Below, piece by piece: positions 22,634-34,405 of a DNA stretch of 64,000 nt. A program made the position numbers and the translations under genes. The stretch is taken from contig NW_008805089.1 of NCBI RefSeq assembly GCF_000004825.1, forward strand, positions 310,001-374,000, written 5' to 3'. This DNA comes from Heterostelium album PN500 (Eukaryota > Evosea > Eumycetozoa > Acytosteliales > Acytosteliaceae). Position 1 is the stretch's first letter; each line of letters opens with the position of its first letter. Under the pieces are notes generated by a model. That model was not told where the DNA came from, made no database searches, and was given only the letters and a program-made list of their open reading frames with translations.

Positions 22634-23512
22634 AAATTACAATGATGATTATGAATGATTATTCGATTATTATGATATATGATGATGATGATGATGTATG
22701 ATTATTATTATTATTTATTCATATTATTATGATATGATAGTTCAATTTTAAATATTATCTACTTCATGTCAATAAAAAACACACACACATAAATAAACAC
22801 CCCTTGAATAAAAAAAAAAAATTAATGAAAAAAACGAAAAAAAATAGTTATTTTTTATTTTTTATTTTTTTTATCATTCTTTGCCTGTTGGGATCTGGTG
22901 ACATTTTTTTTTATTCATTGGTCCCAGTAGAAGTTATAACAAAGTTGATTAATTGTTGTTGTTGTTCATTGCCTGTTAATATATTTTGTTGTTGTTCACC
23001 AGTAAAGAAAGTAGTAGACAGAATAAATAATATTTTTTCATGTAATAATAACACAACAAACACGACCAGGCTTATTCTTTAAGAATAATATGTCTATTGT
23101 TACAACTAATATTTATTTTTTGATCAATTCTATATTGTATTACTATTAAATGTAAACCAATCTTTTAATATTGCGTACATTTATTTCATTATGCAATTTG
23201 TTTGCGCAACACTTGGTGATCGTCTGATACAACGTTATCGAAATCTCATCATCGTTTTTCTGATCAGAATTTAATGTAATTTATGAGGTGCACAGAAACA
23301 AAAAAAAATAAAATATTATTATTATATTGATTGATGTTCTACATCCACAAGTCAAGTTTCTTTGAATTTATTTTAAAAAATATTTTTACAAAAAATACAA
23401 TAAAAAAAAAGAAAAATTATAATTTTATTTGGTTAATTTAATTTAATTTATCAAATATCTTATTTACTGTTAAAGAATAATTAAAACAAGTTTGTTTGTT
23501 GTTATAAATGAA
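22445..23512. other. 1.07-kb AT-rich intergenic region between divergent genes
   Basis: Promoter region shared by the GPCR (left) and AP-4 epsilon (right). It holds simple repeats (AAAT at 22605-22637, GATGAT near 22680, ATT runs). A 92-codon frame at 22804-23082 is made of Lys/Asn/Cys homopolymers and is probably not a gene. Confidence 0.5.
22605..22637. repeat. (AAAT)n microsatellite
   Basis: About eight tandem AAAT units. Confidence 0.9.
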
Positions 23513-26500
23513 ATGTCAATATATTCATTTAATCCTGTAAAGATATTAAAGTTTAGTGATCAAACGAAATTACAAGTACCAGCATGGATTAAATCGATAC
23601 AAAATACAATATTGGATCTAGAGTTCTTTGAACTAGTAAAGAATGTATCTGCATCACTATCAAGAGAAGAAGAAGAACGTATTGTTAAATCGGAAATACA
23701 AAAGTTAAAGATATCATTTTCACAAATAGATAAACCTGTATGTTATCTCTATGTTATTATTATTATTATTAGATATATTGTACAATTACTAATTAATAGA
23801 AAACAACAAAAAGAGTACAAAAAAAAGAGAATGTTTAATTAGAATGATTTATTGTCATATGTTGGGTTATGATGTTCCCTTTGGCTATGTTCAAGCGTTG
23901 AACATGACACAGGATGAGAAGCTGTTGAACAAGCGAACCGGTTATTTGACACTGTCGCTGTGTTTGCCTGCGAAACATGAGTTGCTGATCATGGCGGTCA
24001 ATTCGATTATGAAGGATTTGCGGTCTACCAACTTTCTAGAGGTGGCTTCGGCGTTGACGGCATTGGCGCGTCTTGTCGACCGCGAAACCATTCCTGCATT
24101 TATACCGCGCGTCACAGAGCTGCTAAAGACATCGAACCGACCGATCGTCCGAAAGAAATGTGTTGTCGCACTGCATCGATTCTATCTGGTCGATGCCAGT
24201 CTGCTCGACAATGCGATGCAAGACAACCTGCGCATGGCAATGAGCGATAAGGATCCGTCGGTGATGGCAGCTGCCATCGCAATGTTTCTCGATATTTCAA
24301 AGTCGACCACTGCTGCACCGAGCATTGTCAACTTGATACCATCGTTCAACAGTATCTTGAAGCAAGTGGCGGAAGGTCGACTTCCACGCCACTATCTCTA
24401 CCACGGTGTTCCAAACCCGTGGCTACAAGTCTACCTCTTAAAGATACTGGAGAATCTCTACATTACCACAGCATCGTCTTCGCCAGACAAAAAGAAACAG
24501 ATATCCGACTTGATATCGCCAACTGTTAATTTCACACTGGAGCAATCGCTAAAGTTTAAAAACAATGCCGGTTACTCGATTGTCTATGAATCGATACGTG
24601 TGCTGACGGTTGTTGCTCACCAAGATGCAGCGCTATTGGAGTCGGCCATAAAGAATATCTCTGTGCTGCTATCACATCGCTATAATAATCTCAGATATCT
24701 AGGAATCAATGCACTGTCTTCGATCGTCCAGATATCGCCACGCTCTGTTACCGGTCACCAACTCGAGGTGATCGAATGTCTAGAGTCACGCGATGAAACG
24801 CTGAAGCGAAAGAGTTTGGATTTACTCTACAGGATGACAAACAATAAGAATGTTGTACCGATCTGTGCGAAATTGATTGATCATCTAATGACCGACGATC
24901 AGTTGCTAAAACGCGAATTGGTATCGCGGATCTCTGACCTCGCAGAGAGATACTCACCGAATGACTATTGGTACATCGAGACAATGCTAAGAATGTTGAG
25001 TGTAGAAGGTGATTTGATGTCGGAAGAGAGTGGATTCAATCTAATCAGACTGGTTGCAGGTGGTACAGGATTGGATGACAACGAACAAGAAGATATCAAG
25101 ATAAAGTTACACGCAGCCAGTTTATGTTGGACAATATTAAATGATATAATAATACAGCAACAAGGAGATATACAACAACAGCAGCAACAACAACATACTA
25201 CAACAACACATATCAATATTAATGTAAACGATCTATTGATGAAAGTAGTTTGTTGGATACTTTCAGAGTATAGTTATTTATTTGTTGATGCTTCTGCTAA
25301 AGAGCAGATAAAAGTATCTTTAAACTCTGTTATCAATGCTTTGGTGGATCAAATGGATAGGGATTATAGTGGAGATGTTAAATCTTGTATATTGACTGGT
25401 TTGGCAAAGCTTTCGTCACAGGTCGGCAAGGTGTTGCCACAGGTGTTGATGGTCGCCAACAGATATAGCAACGCAAGGTCGCTTGCCACTCAGAAAAAGT
25501 CACTGGAGCTGATCGAACTTTCGAAACTACCACATTCGATATTGGATGAAGTACTACCTACCGATGGCTACTGTGAGGATTTGGACATGGCGCAACTAGA
25601 GTCCGTTATTGTAAGACATGCAAAAGCTGCGATCTCCAAAGGTTGGTCGAAATCATATATACCGAAACAATCTAGACCTTCAACCTTTATGAATCCAAAT
25701 CAATTAGTTGATTTACCTGTGATTGGAAATCAATTGTCGTCGTCATCAACCACCACATCGTCAACACATCAACAACCACCAAAGAAAGAGTTAAACTTTG
25801 AATATCCTTCACCACCCACTCACTTTATGATGCAACAACAAAAACAATATCCAACAGCAACCATATTTTCACAAGACAACAATAGTAGTAGCGGTCAACA
25901 AGCTATTGTTCCAGTTCCAAAGAAAGATATTGAAATTGTTCAAGTTGATTCATCATCATCGTCATCAATAGCTATAGATCCAGTTGTTCCAAAACCAAAC
26001 AAAGTAGTCTGGACTAAAAAAGGATTCATTGGATATCAATCACCTCCATTACCATCAACTACACCACAACAACAAGATCAACAAAATCAAGCGTTATCGA
26101 CTAATTCAGTTGTATCTCCACAACCAACTTCACCAACAAACAAACAACCGGCAGTTGAACCAGTTGCCGCTCAACCCTCGTTAGAAACACTCAAGAAAGA
26201 GAAACTAGCAAAGGAATTGTTTGGAGGTGTCGTTGGAAATGAAGATGGCAATTCCGGTGAATCTAGAGTGAATAGAATGCACGGAAAGAAAACAACAACA
26301 ACAACAGCAACAACTACAAGATCATCGAATTTGTTTACAGGAGACGATAATGAAATGCTTGTAAATCTAAGTTTAGGCGAAACCAATGTACAATCATCAT
26401 CAACACAGTCACCTTCGCCGTCACCTTCAAAATCAACATCTACAACATCAACAACTCAACTTTTAGATTTAGAATCACCGACCAACATTGTAAAAGTACC

Positions 26501-27619
26501 AACGATTCAAGCTGAGCTAATGGAGCTAGTTCCACCTGCTTCATCTATTTTAGATACTGACGATAGCGACAACAATACAACATCAACAACTACATTAACA
26601 ACAATAACTTCTCCATCATTGAAAAGTCAATTGTCAACTCAAATCAACCCAGGAACATCTTTTAATATTCAAAATTTAAATTTGTCATCAATACTTAGAA
26701 AATATGTAAGATTTAAAAATGATAAACAAATTTTATTAATCATCTTTAAAGACTAACATAACTTATTTTTTATTATTATTATAGATAAATAATACAAATT
26801 TAGAAAACATTGTAAATCAACAAATATATAGTGATAATAATATAGTTATTTCAACAATCAAACAATTTAACAATTCACAGCTACATCTTTTATTATTAAT
26901 ATCAAATAATCAATCAACCAAATCATTAAAGAACATCAATCAAAAAATAACAGGTAATGATCACCTAAAATTAGATTACGACGGTGATTCAATTGTAAAA
27001 ATACATTCCAATACTTTATCAGTAGATGATCTATATCCAAAACTAACTGTAACTATCATCTATTACAACAAAAAAAATAATATTCAAATGCTAACATAAT
27101 CATAATAACCAGGTTGTAGAAATAATTAAAATTGATTTAAAAAAAGTTGGATTTGGTATTTCTATAAATTTAAATATCGATTTCAATTTGGATGGTCAGA
27201 GTAGTAAAACTATACCAACTCTTTCGATTCCCATTGAAATATCCGATTTCCTCAGACCTCTTGATATCGGGCTGAATCAATTCGAACAAACATGGTCATC
27301 CTATTCACAGGAAAGAGAGATAATCGTTGATAGCTCATTACAACAGAAATCATCACAGCTACTGACGTGTTTTATTAAGGGCCTACATTTACATACTATT
27401 CAACCACTGGATTCCGACAATCATACCGAGTTCTTTGGAGCTACACAGCTTAAAGTCAACTCAAATATTGCAGCTGGAGGAATCACACTATTCAAACTCG
27501 GTTACAATGGTGGAAGGCTTACCATATCATTGAAAACCAATGATAAGAACTTCTCTGATGTAATATCAAGACATTGTTATAAAATTCATAACTCTTCAAT
27601 CATTGCACTTAAAAAGTAA
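23513..27619 (+). CDS. ap4e1: AP-4 adaptor complex epsilon subunit
   Basis: Four exons (23513-23737, 23814-26705, 26785-27048, 27113-27619) give about 1295 residues. The acceptor at 23814 restores KRECLIRMIYCHMLGYDVPFGY, a close match to the adaptin start. The adaptin HEAT trunk continues with LNKRTGYLTLSLCL, STNFLEVASALTALARL, VPNPWLQVYLLKIL, LRYLGINALSSIVQ, KRKSLDLLYRMTN and WILSEYSYLF. NPWLQ with this N-terminus favours AP-4 epsilon over AP-1 gamma or AP-2 alpha. A hinge of about 400 residues is rich in Ser/Thr/Gln. A divergent C-terminal ear follows. AP-4 (epsilon, beta4, mu4, sigma4) sorts cargo at the trans-Golgi without clathrin. The trunk is markedly GC-richer than the surroundings, as is common for conserved genes here. 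Confidence 0.87.
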
Positions 27620-27684
27620 ATAAATACACCTACTTTCAAAGTTTTAGGAGCTTTCTTGAATTAAATTTAATTCAAAAAAGAAAA

Positions 27685-27832
27685 GTTAAAAATCATTTAA
27701 ACCTCCACACCTGACCCGACATATCGAAAATAGTGTCTGGAGTCGCCACAAACTGTTATTTCATGCAAAAACAAAATGGGTGAATAGCCTCTCTTGCCGC
27801 TGTGCCACGTTGGCATTGAAAAAAAAATTCTA
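27685..27832 (+). repeat. Non-coding block resembling part of an intron 0.95 kb downstream
   Basis: This GC-richer block ends in an A-run (27819-27827). Stretches match 28633-28700: GTTAAAA-TCATTTAAA, GACATA-CGAAAATAGT and GGGTGAA. It contains a TGCCACGTTGGCA hairpin near 27802. It could be a short interspersed repeat or a non-coding RNA; no family was recognised. Confidence 0.35.
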
Positions 27833-27903
27833 ACTTGTATCCCTGAGTACAATTATCGCCTTTATAAATCAAAATAAAGAAGTTACCACTTGTTTAATTC
27901 AAA

Positions 27904-29202
27904 ATGAAACCAATTATCATTCTTTTATTTATCACAATACAAATAAAATTTATAGCTTCTTATTGTTCAGTTTGTGCTGATATATCCTCATCATGCAATA
28001 CAAATGTTCAAACAGAAACAATTTGTGAATATCCAGCTGTATGTACTGGAGCACCTGGTGGCTCCGGTGGTTTATGCATACCTGTTTGTAATGTTAATAG
28101 ACTAAAATATCAAATCTTATTAAAATTAATCATTTTAAACTAGCAACCAGATATCTCAGGTGCACCTTGTGGTTCAACTGGTTGTAGAAATGGACTTGTT
28201 TGTTCCGTAGATGAATGTTTTGCCGTTGGTTCACTTGGGTAATTGGAAATAAATCAATACTCACCAAATTCTAAAAATTAAACTAATTTCTATGTTATAG
28301 AATAGGTGATATGTGTGTATCTCAAGATAGTAACAGTATATTTTGTTCAATCGGATTAAAATGTATATTAAGCAAATGTGTCAATGTTAATTATCCTTTT
28401 TGCCAATCAAATTCAATGTGTAATCCTGGTGAAGTATGCTATAATCAAAGATGTATGAAACCAATTGGAGAAGGTGAACCTTGTCAGTCTTCAGCTCAAT
28501 GTCAGCCTTTTCGCAACTGTCTTGTTAATTTAAACAATATATTTGTTTGTACTCCTCCAATGTCTGTGGGACTGGGTGGTACTTGTTTTGAAACAAGCGA
28601 TTGTGATATCTCTCAAAATTTAATTGTAAGTTAAAATCATTTAAATCCCAGACATAGCGAAAATAGTCATCCAAAAAAGGGGGTGAAGAATGAATAATTG
28701 TTCGCTTTGTCTCTTTTTTTTTTTGTTTTTCTCACTAACTTTAATATACATATTTAAATTTAAATTAATATTTATATTGTATTGATAAATCAGTGCAATG
28801 ATACAGGCCCGTATATAGGTCGAAAATGTATTACTATGGATACTGTTTCCAATATGGTTTGCGGTGAAAATGTATACCAAAATTGTCCCTCACAATCAGC
28901 ATGTATGTGCAATGCAAATTCTACAAATTATAGTGGATTATGTGCTCCATTTGGAGATTTTGGATTCTCTGCATATAATCATTTCGAAAAATATTTGCAA
29001 TGTATGGACAATAGTGGATGTCCTAATGTTGATAATGATGCTTTGTATTTCACGAAAGTGTGGTACTCCTCTCAATTATTTTAACTACCAACCATTATGT
29101 GGTGGTGAAACAAGTTCAAGTTGGTCAGATAGTTCTTCATCTACATCACTAACAACCTCTATACTATCAATTTTGTTTTTTATTATTTTGTTAATAAATT
29201 AA
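27904..29202 (+). CDS. Cysteine-rich secreted protein, probably GPI-anchored (possible frame break)
   Basis: Exons are about 27904-28095, 28144-28238, 28301-28625 and 28794-29202, about 330 residues. There is a signal peptide (PIIILLFITIQIKFIAS). Many Cys-rich modules follow (SVCADISSSCN, CNPGEVCYNQRCMKP, CQSSAQCQPFRNC, CFETSDCD). The C-terminus has the shape of a GPI signal: a Ser-rich spacer and then SILSILFFIILLIN. The end of exon 1 is ambiguous (GTTTGT or GTTAAT donor). Near 29058 the frame shifts by one base (an extra A in ACGAAAG): only the shifted frame gives KCGTPLNYFNYQPLCGG and the anchor, whereas the unshifted frame stops soon. It is either a young lesion or a base error. Function is unknown; similar proteins coat the amoeba surface. 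Confidence 0.65.
28633..28731 (+). repeat. Intronic block resembling 27685-27760
   Basis: Lies in intron 3 of the Cys-rich gene. It shares TCATTTAAA and CGAAAATAGT blocks in the same order and orientation with the block upstream of the gene. Confidence 0.35.
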
Positions 29203-29212
29203 ATATATTTAT

Positions 29213-31284
29213 TTACACTTTGAAACAATTTACAAGTTCTTCAGAATCGAAAGTTACATTGAATCGTGACTGATAGTTTTGGACATGGATCGTAGGATAA
29301 GATACAATTGTATCCTTTGCGTCAGAGAATGTTGATTTGATTGTGTATTTTGAATCGAATGTTAATTTTGATCTGGGTTTACACTCAGTGCTACCTACGG
29401 TAGGTAAAAGAGCTGCTGTGGTAACTACTGATGCGGCAGTTGCTACCTTTGGGAATGTACTACTAAGATTAATATTATTACTATTATTAAAATTGCTTTC
29501 ATTATTATTATTATTGGAATTGATTATATTGATATTGTTAGTGTTGTTATTATTATTAATATTGTTGTTGGTGATACTGTTGTTACCACTCGATTTAATT
29601 GGGGTGATAGCAGTATTATTATATTGTCTTGGTGAAGCTGGAGGTGACATTGGGTATGGTGAGTACTGAGGTGGTGGCTGTAAAGAGGAAGTAGATGACG
29701 ATGGAGTAGTCGGTTGTTGTGGTCGTTGAGCAATTGTCTTTGGAGTGGACATAATAGCATTACCTTCATCTGTCATACCTTTAATTCCTCTTTTTCTAAT
29801 CGCAATCCATCTCTTTAATTTACTATTGATCAAACCAAAAATAGATAAGTAAATCATGATCATCATCATCATCTCAAGAGTTTTAACAACATAACAAACT
29901 TACATAAAGAATGGAATAGTTCTAAAGAAATTCTTTTCCTTTACCATACTTTGAGTGTTATTCTTTTTTGTGAACGTTGGTAATTCATCGATTGATAACC
30001 ATTCTATTTTCTATTTTATGAATGAACGAATTAATAAATAAACAAATTTGAATAAATAAATTAAATGATTTTTTACTTACACTAATCTCCTTTCTTGTTC
30101 TTGGCATGAAAGGTGTATCCTCTGGTACTCCACAGATGATGAATAGCTTTATCTTTTGATCTTTCATTGTGATCTCAATGAAATGTCTTGGATTCAACTT
30201 GCTAGAGATATCGTATCCAGTCTCTTCGAGTACCTCTCTCACAGCACAGATGTCATCGGCTTCATCTTTGTTGACTTTACCCTTGGGGAAACCCCAACTC
30301 GATGAATGAAATCCTCTTACAAATAATGCTTTATCCAATCCCGGATTCAAAATGATAGCACCATACACAGGTACTCTTGTCTTGTACTGTGAGAACTGTT
30401 TCAAAATCTCTTCTACCTGATTCTTGTGTGGTTTTAAGAATGGACAATGATGGAAAACTAAATTATACATTTAATATATATATATTGATATATTGATTAA
30501 TTATCAAAGATAAAGATTATAATAGTAATAGATAATACTTACAAACTTTTGTAAATTCAGATAAAGAGTATTTTGGTAGTGAATGATGCTCTTCTCTGTG
30601 AAAGTCATCGTAGAACCAAAAGGCAGCTTCAATTTGAAATAGTAGACGATCGAATGATTCTAATTCCTCTGCTGGTATATTGATTACGAATCTACTTGAT
30701 AGATCATCGAATATCTCTGCTAAAGTTGGTACATTTGGTTTCGATTTATTGTTTGGTGTTGAGCTATTACTGTTATTATTACTGTTACTACTAGTAGTTG
30801 GTGTAATATTATTATCATCTAAATAACCTGTTGAATTTATCATTTCTGATGTTTGTAATTGAATATGTTGTTGTTGCTGTTGCTGTTCGTTATTGTTATT
30901 CATCATAAAAGGCATACCCATTGGTTGATGGAATGGTGGTGGTGGTGGATGATGCATCATTCCCATCATATTCATATTCATGTTCATATTCATATGAGGT
31001 GGCATGAATGGTGGGTGCATCATTGGTGGCATCATATGATGCATCATCTGAGTATGAGGTGTTGCCGTTCCAACCGGTAGAGGTGGTGGTGGCTGTGGCA
31101 TCATTCCTTGATGTGGATGAATATGATGAGGTGATCCTATACCATGGTGAGGTGGCATCATCGAAGGATGATGAAAGGGTGCCGACATATACGGAACCTG
31201 TTGTTGTTGTTGCTGCTGTTGCTCATCATTATTTACACCTCCACCACCTTCAACAATTATTTGCTTATTCCCAGAAAAGAACAT
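29213..31284 (-). CDS. dcp2: Dcp2, mRNA decapping Nudix hydrolase
   Basis: Four exons (31284-30543, 30457-30081, 30010-29904, 29822-29213) join in frame to 611 residues. The N-terminal ~180 residues are low complexity: Gln runs and a Met/His/Pro-rich tract (MMPPMMHPPFMPPHMNMN). The Dcp2 regulatory domain (LAEIFDDLSSRFVINIP, FQIEAAFWFYDDF) comes next. The Nudix domain has RVPVYGAIILN, SWGFPKGKVNKDEADD and the catalytic helix AVREVLEETGYD. Box B (IEWLSIDELPTF, IPFFIKLKRWIAIRKRG) follows. The tail is Pro/Ser/Asn-rich. Dcp2 removes the m7G cap in P-bodies with Dcp1. All catalytic Glu residues of the Nudix box are present. The long N-terminal extension is unusual, since Dcp2 normally begins close to its regulatory domain. 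Confidence 0.93.
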
Positions 31285-31536
31285 AATAAATATCTATCTT
31301 TTGTTAACTTTATATCTTTTAATGTATATCTATCTGTATTTATATCTATATATCTATATATCTATATATATCTTGTTTAATTAATTAAAATAAATAAAAT
31401 GAATGATTTTTTCAAATTTATATATTTGAGGGTTTTTTATTTTTTTATCATTTAATTTATTTGAAGTTCGCGATAACCACTAACTCCGCAGACTTTGCGG
31501 AATAGGAGTGAATAATTATATTATTATTAAATATGT

Positions 31537-33202
31537 TTACAGTTCATCTTTTGCTGATTTTTTGTTATTATTATTATTATTATTGTTATTAATATTGTTA
31601 TTGTTATTATTATTGTTATCTGTTTGTGTTTCGGAATTTGTATTACTATTATTATTTTCTAATTCGTTTTGATCGATTTTCACTTGAATAAGAGCACCGA
31701 TCTCTTTGAGTGTTTCTTTCTCTTGGAGACGCATGATGATCGACATCTTTGAGCGTTGTGATAGTTTTTCGAATTCTGTGGTCGCTTCGATGATTGCACG
31801 ATCCTCTTCCATTGTAGTTGGGTATGCTTTCATCTTCATATCAATCAACGACTTCAAATATGGCAATAAACTAAAGTTCTTATAACTTAAATACTTTGAA
31901 ATCTTTAACAACTCCTCTGTCAGCGAATCTTTAAACAACTTCATTCTCTCGTTCTGTTCGAATGCCTTTGTCAATAACTCTGTCTTTTCAATCAATTGTG
32001 GATCCTATAAATGTAAAAAGTTAGTTTAGGTTTAGTTTAAAGCAATCTATAGATCTAATATATTATAACTACTTACAGATGCTGGAATTGTATTTAACAA
32101 CTCTTCTACTAATACATTGACACAGTGTTTGGCGGTTGACGATTGGTCGATGAAACCATAGTGAATCAGGAGGTCAGAGTTACAGTCTTGGTTACCGTAG
32201 TTGAGGAAGATCTGTTCACCTTTTTTGATTGGTTGTAGTGCAACCACCTTGATTGCAGACTCGTCGTAGTCAAAGTCGTAGGCGGCCTGTGCGTCCTCTG
32301 CGTGGTTAAAGTAGTCGAGGAATGGTGCGAGCACCACGGTGATAAAAGGATTGCCGTTGGCATCGAGATTCGGTGCCTCTGTGTAGATCTTACGCGAATC
32401 CACAACGGAATACGCCCATTTCAAACGGTCGTAGGTCATTGCACACTTGCTGAACTGCTGCTCTTTGAACAACGATTTCAAACGACCGAACAACTCCTTG
32501 GCATCCAGTCGCTGATTCATCAAGTCGATGTAGGCAGGCGAACCATTGAGCAACTCTGCTTCCGCATCGCTAAAGAACAAACCGCTATTCAATACCTCTG
32601 GCATCGCACTGAACCATTCGCTATAGTCAAACGACAGATCGTCCATACAATATCGATAGTAGAGAAGTGCAACCACCAAACCATCTTCAGCTGTCAACTC
32701 CAAATCTTGAATCTTATTGAATAGCCAAGGTAATTGTTGTTGAACCTATCATGATTGTTTTGTTTTGTTTTAGTTAACGTGTATCTAGATTGATTTGTTT
32801 GTTTGTTTGTTTGTATGTTACCTTATTCATTGATAATGAATTATACCATGGTAAACTTAGAAGTTCTTCACCTTCTTTGATGTCTCTCGATGAGAATATA
32901 CCTTTTTCATTGGGTGTCAATGAGAGTAGAGGTTGTTTGCTATCTTGTTTCCAAGTTTGAATGTTGATTCCATCATCTTTTCTAAAGGTCAATTGAACTG
33001 TTTGACCACCGATTCTAATGTCTCCTACAAAAATAGATATATAATCAAAAAGTATATTAATATTATTATCATATCGATATCAATATCATATCTTGACTAT
33101 TACCAACTACTCACCATTGACTATACAACAAAAACAAACAATTACTAATAAAAATACTAATAATGAAATACTATTTAATTTCAAAAAATTTCGATTTCCC
33201 AT
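31537..33202 (-). CDS. SET-domain (RuBisCO-LSMT/SETD-like) protein with signal peptide and C-terminal KDEL
   Basis: Four exons (33202-33115, 33024-32822, 32745-32077, 32004-31537) give 475 residues. Exon 1 encodes a clear signal peptide (LNSISLLVFLLVIVCFCC-IVNG). The split SET domain follows: GIFSSRDIKEGEELLSLPW, DGLVVALLYYRYCMDD in the inserted helical part, then APFLDYFNHAED, IKKGEQIFLNYGNQD and LLIHYGFIDQ. These carry the SAM/lysine-channel motifs. A Rubisco-LSMT-type helical substrate domain and an Asn tract come next. The protein ends exactly in AKDEL. KDEL after a signal peptide retains soluble proteins in the ER lumen, so this should be a lumenal lysine or histidine methyltransferase. 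That is an odd place, since related SETD3/SETD6-like enzymes are cytosolic or nuclear. Confidence 0.85.
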
Positions 33203-33782
33203 TTTATTTTATAATTGATTAATTATCTATGGATAAACAATAATTATTTTTCAGATTCTTTATTTTTTTTTTTTATATTTTTTTTTTCAAATTCAAAAAT
33301 TTGACCCGATCCGATGACGCGTTCTTGATGGGTGTCCCACTATCCAAAATTTTTTGAAATTAAATAGTATTTCATTAAAAAAAATTGAATAGATAGATTT
33401 TGACAATTTTTTTATTTTTTTTAAACCCATGGGACTATCTATTATTTTTTTCTCCCAAATTCTTTTAAATAATTAAATTATTTGACACCAATAACATTTA
33501 CAAATGTATTGATTCTACTCAATCTAGTGAGGCAGTGACATGTGGATCATATGCAGATGAAGATTCCAATATGTAGAGGACATATGCTAGAGGACATTAT
33601 TAGTCTTCCCGGTATGTATCATGCATAATATCGAGGACCTACATATGTTGTATTGGTGATGTTAACAACTCTCGATTTATTGCAGTAAACAATATGCGAA
33701 TTTCGAATTTAAAAAAAAAGTAAATTTTAATAAAATAAGTAAAATTAGTTCACTGTATAAATTAAAATTTACCTCTATCTGT

Positions 33783-33966
33783 GTAAAATCTTGTTTAAAT
33801 AATATTTCATCTTTCTTGAGATTAGTTTTCTTGTACAGATAGTAGAGGATATATTTATTATTATATTTCTCCAAACCCTCTACTTTATCGTTGAAAAGTT
33901 TTTGTCCATACCGACAATATTTGCAAAAGTAGGTATCTTTAGATCTACGTATATTTCCTAATCTTG
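33783..33966 (-). pseudogene. Isolated exon-like fragment with a CxxC motif
   Basis: A 61-codon minus-strand stretch lies between an AG acceptor (AATAACAG) and a GT donor (GAGGTAAAT). It reads RRSKDTYFCKYCRYGQKLF, then YILYYLYKKTNLKKDEILF. The single CKYC pair hints at a zinc-binding module. No flanking exons were found; it is probably a gene or transposon remnant. Confidence 0.3.
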
Positions 33967-34163
33967 TCTGTTATTATTTATGATTTAGTAAACTTTTATA
34001 AGCATTATTATAAATGGTAGATAAATAAAGAAAACATTACTATGAGGATTATTAAATATAATAAATCAAAGCTCTTGACTTCTTTATCATCAGTCAAGTG
34101 AGACTTTAGTGATTTATCACTATTTGTACCTCTACATATAGTTTACAATCAAGACTGACTGAC

Positions 34164-34187
34164 TTAAAATAATGCGCATTATTTTAA
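34164..34187. repeat. 24-bp perfect palindrome
   Basis: Centre ATAATGCGCATTAT, extended by AAT/ATT on both arms. It lies 219 bp upstream of the DNase II copy 2 start and is not found before the other copies. Confidence 0.6.
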
Positions 34188-34243
34188 ATACTATAACGGC
34201 AGTAATAGTAATCTTAATATCAATATTACTAGTTTTATCACGG

Positions 34244-34332
34244 TTCATGGTCAAAAAAATGATCAGGGATATCTCAAAAAATCTAATAACGAATTTTTCA
34301 TGAATTCGTTTTTGATTTAGATCCAGTTGATC
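34244..34332 (+). promoter_or_regulatory. Conserved upstream block of DNase II copy 2
   Basis: About 89 bp shared with the blocks before copies 3, 4 and 5, including GGATATCTCAAAAAAT and the inverted pair AACGAATTTTTC-ATGA-ATTCGTTTTT. It ends 73 bp before the ATG. It is probably the promoter or 5' leader, kept because the copies duplicated with it. Confidence 0.5.
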
Positions 34333-34405
34333 GATTTTTTTTTTTACTATATTCTTTCTTGATTATTATTATTTGTATATTTTGTTAAAGAGTCAAAAAT
34401 ATCAA

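Larger units (their letters stand above)
33203..34243. other. 1-kb region with scattered remnants, no complete gene
   Basis: T-rich DNA (33250-33460), a less AT-rich stretch of unknown nature (33480-33660), a small exon-like fragment (33783-33966, listed separately) and a 24-bp palindrome (34164-34187). Confidence 0.45.

Noticed and set aside
22804-23082. 92-codon frame with Lys, Phe and Cys runs, between the GPCR and AP-4 epsilon
   Set aside because: Composed of homopolymer and simple-repeat text, with no splice partners and no known motif. Best explained by AT-rich spacer.
30859-31286. Plus-strand frames opposite the Dcp2 N-terminus (Trp/His-rich, Val-rich)
   Set aside because: Reverse reading of the Met/His/Pro and Gln tracts of Dcp2.
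31460-31515. GC-richer hairpin CCGCA-GACTT-TGCGG downstream of the SET gene
   Set aside because: A five-pair stem only, with no repeat elsewhere in the window. It probably belongs to the 3' end region.
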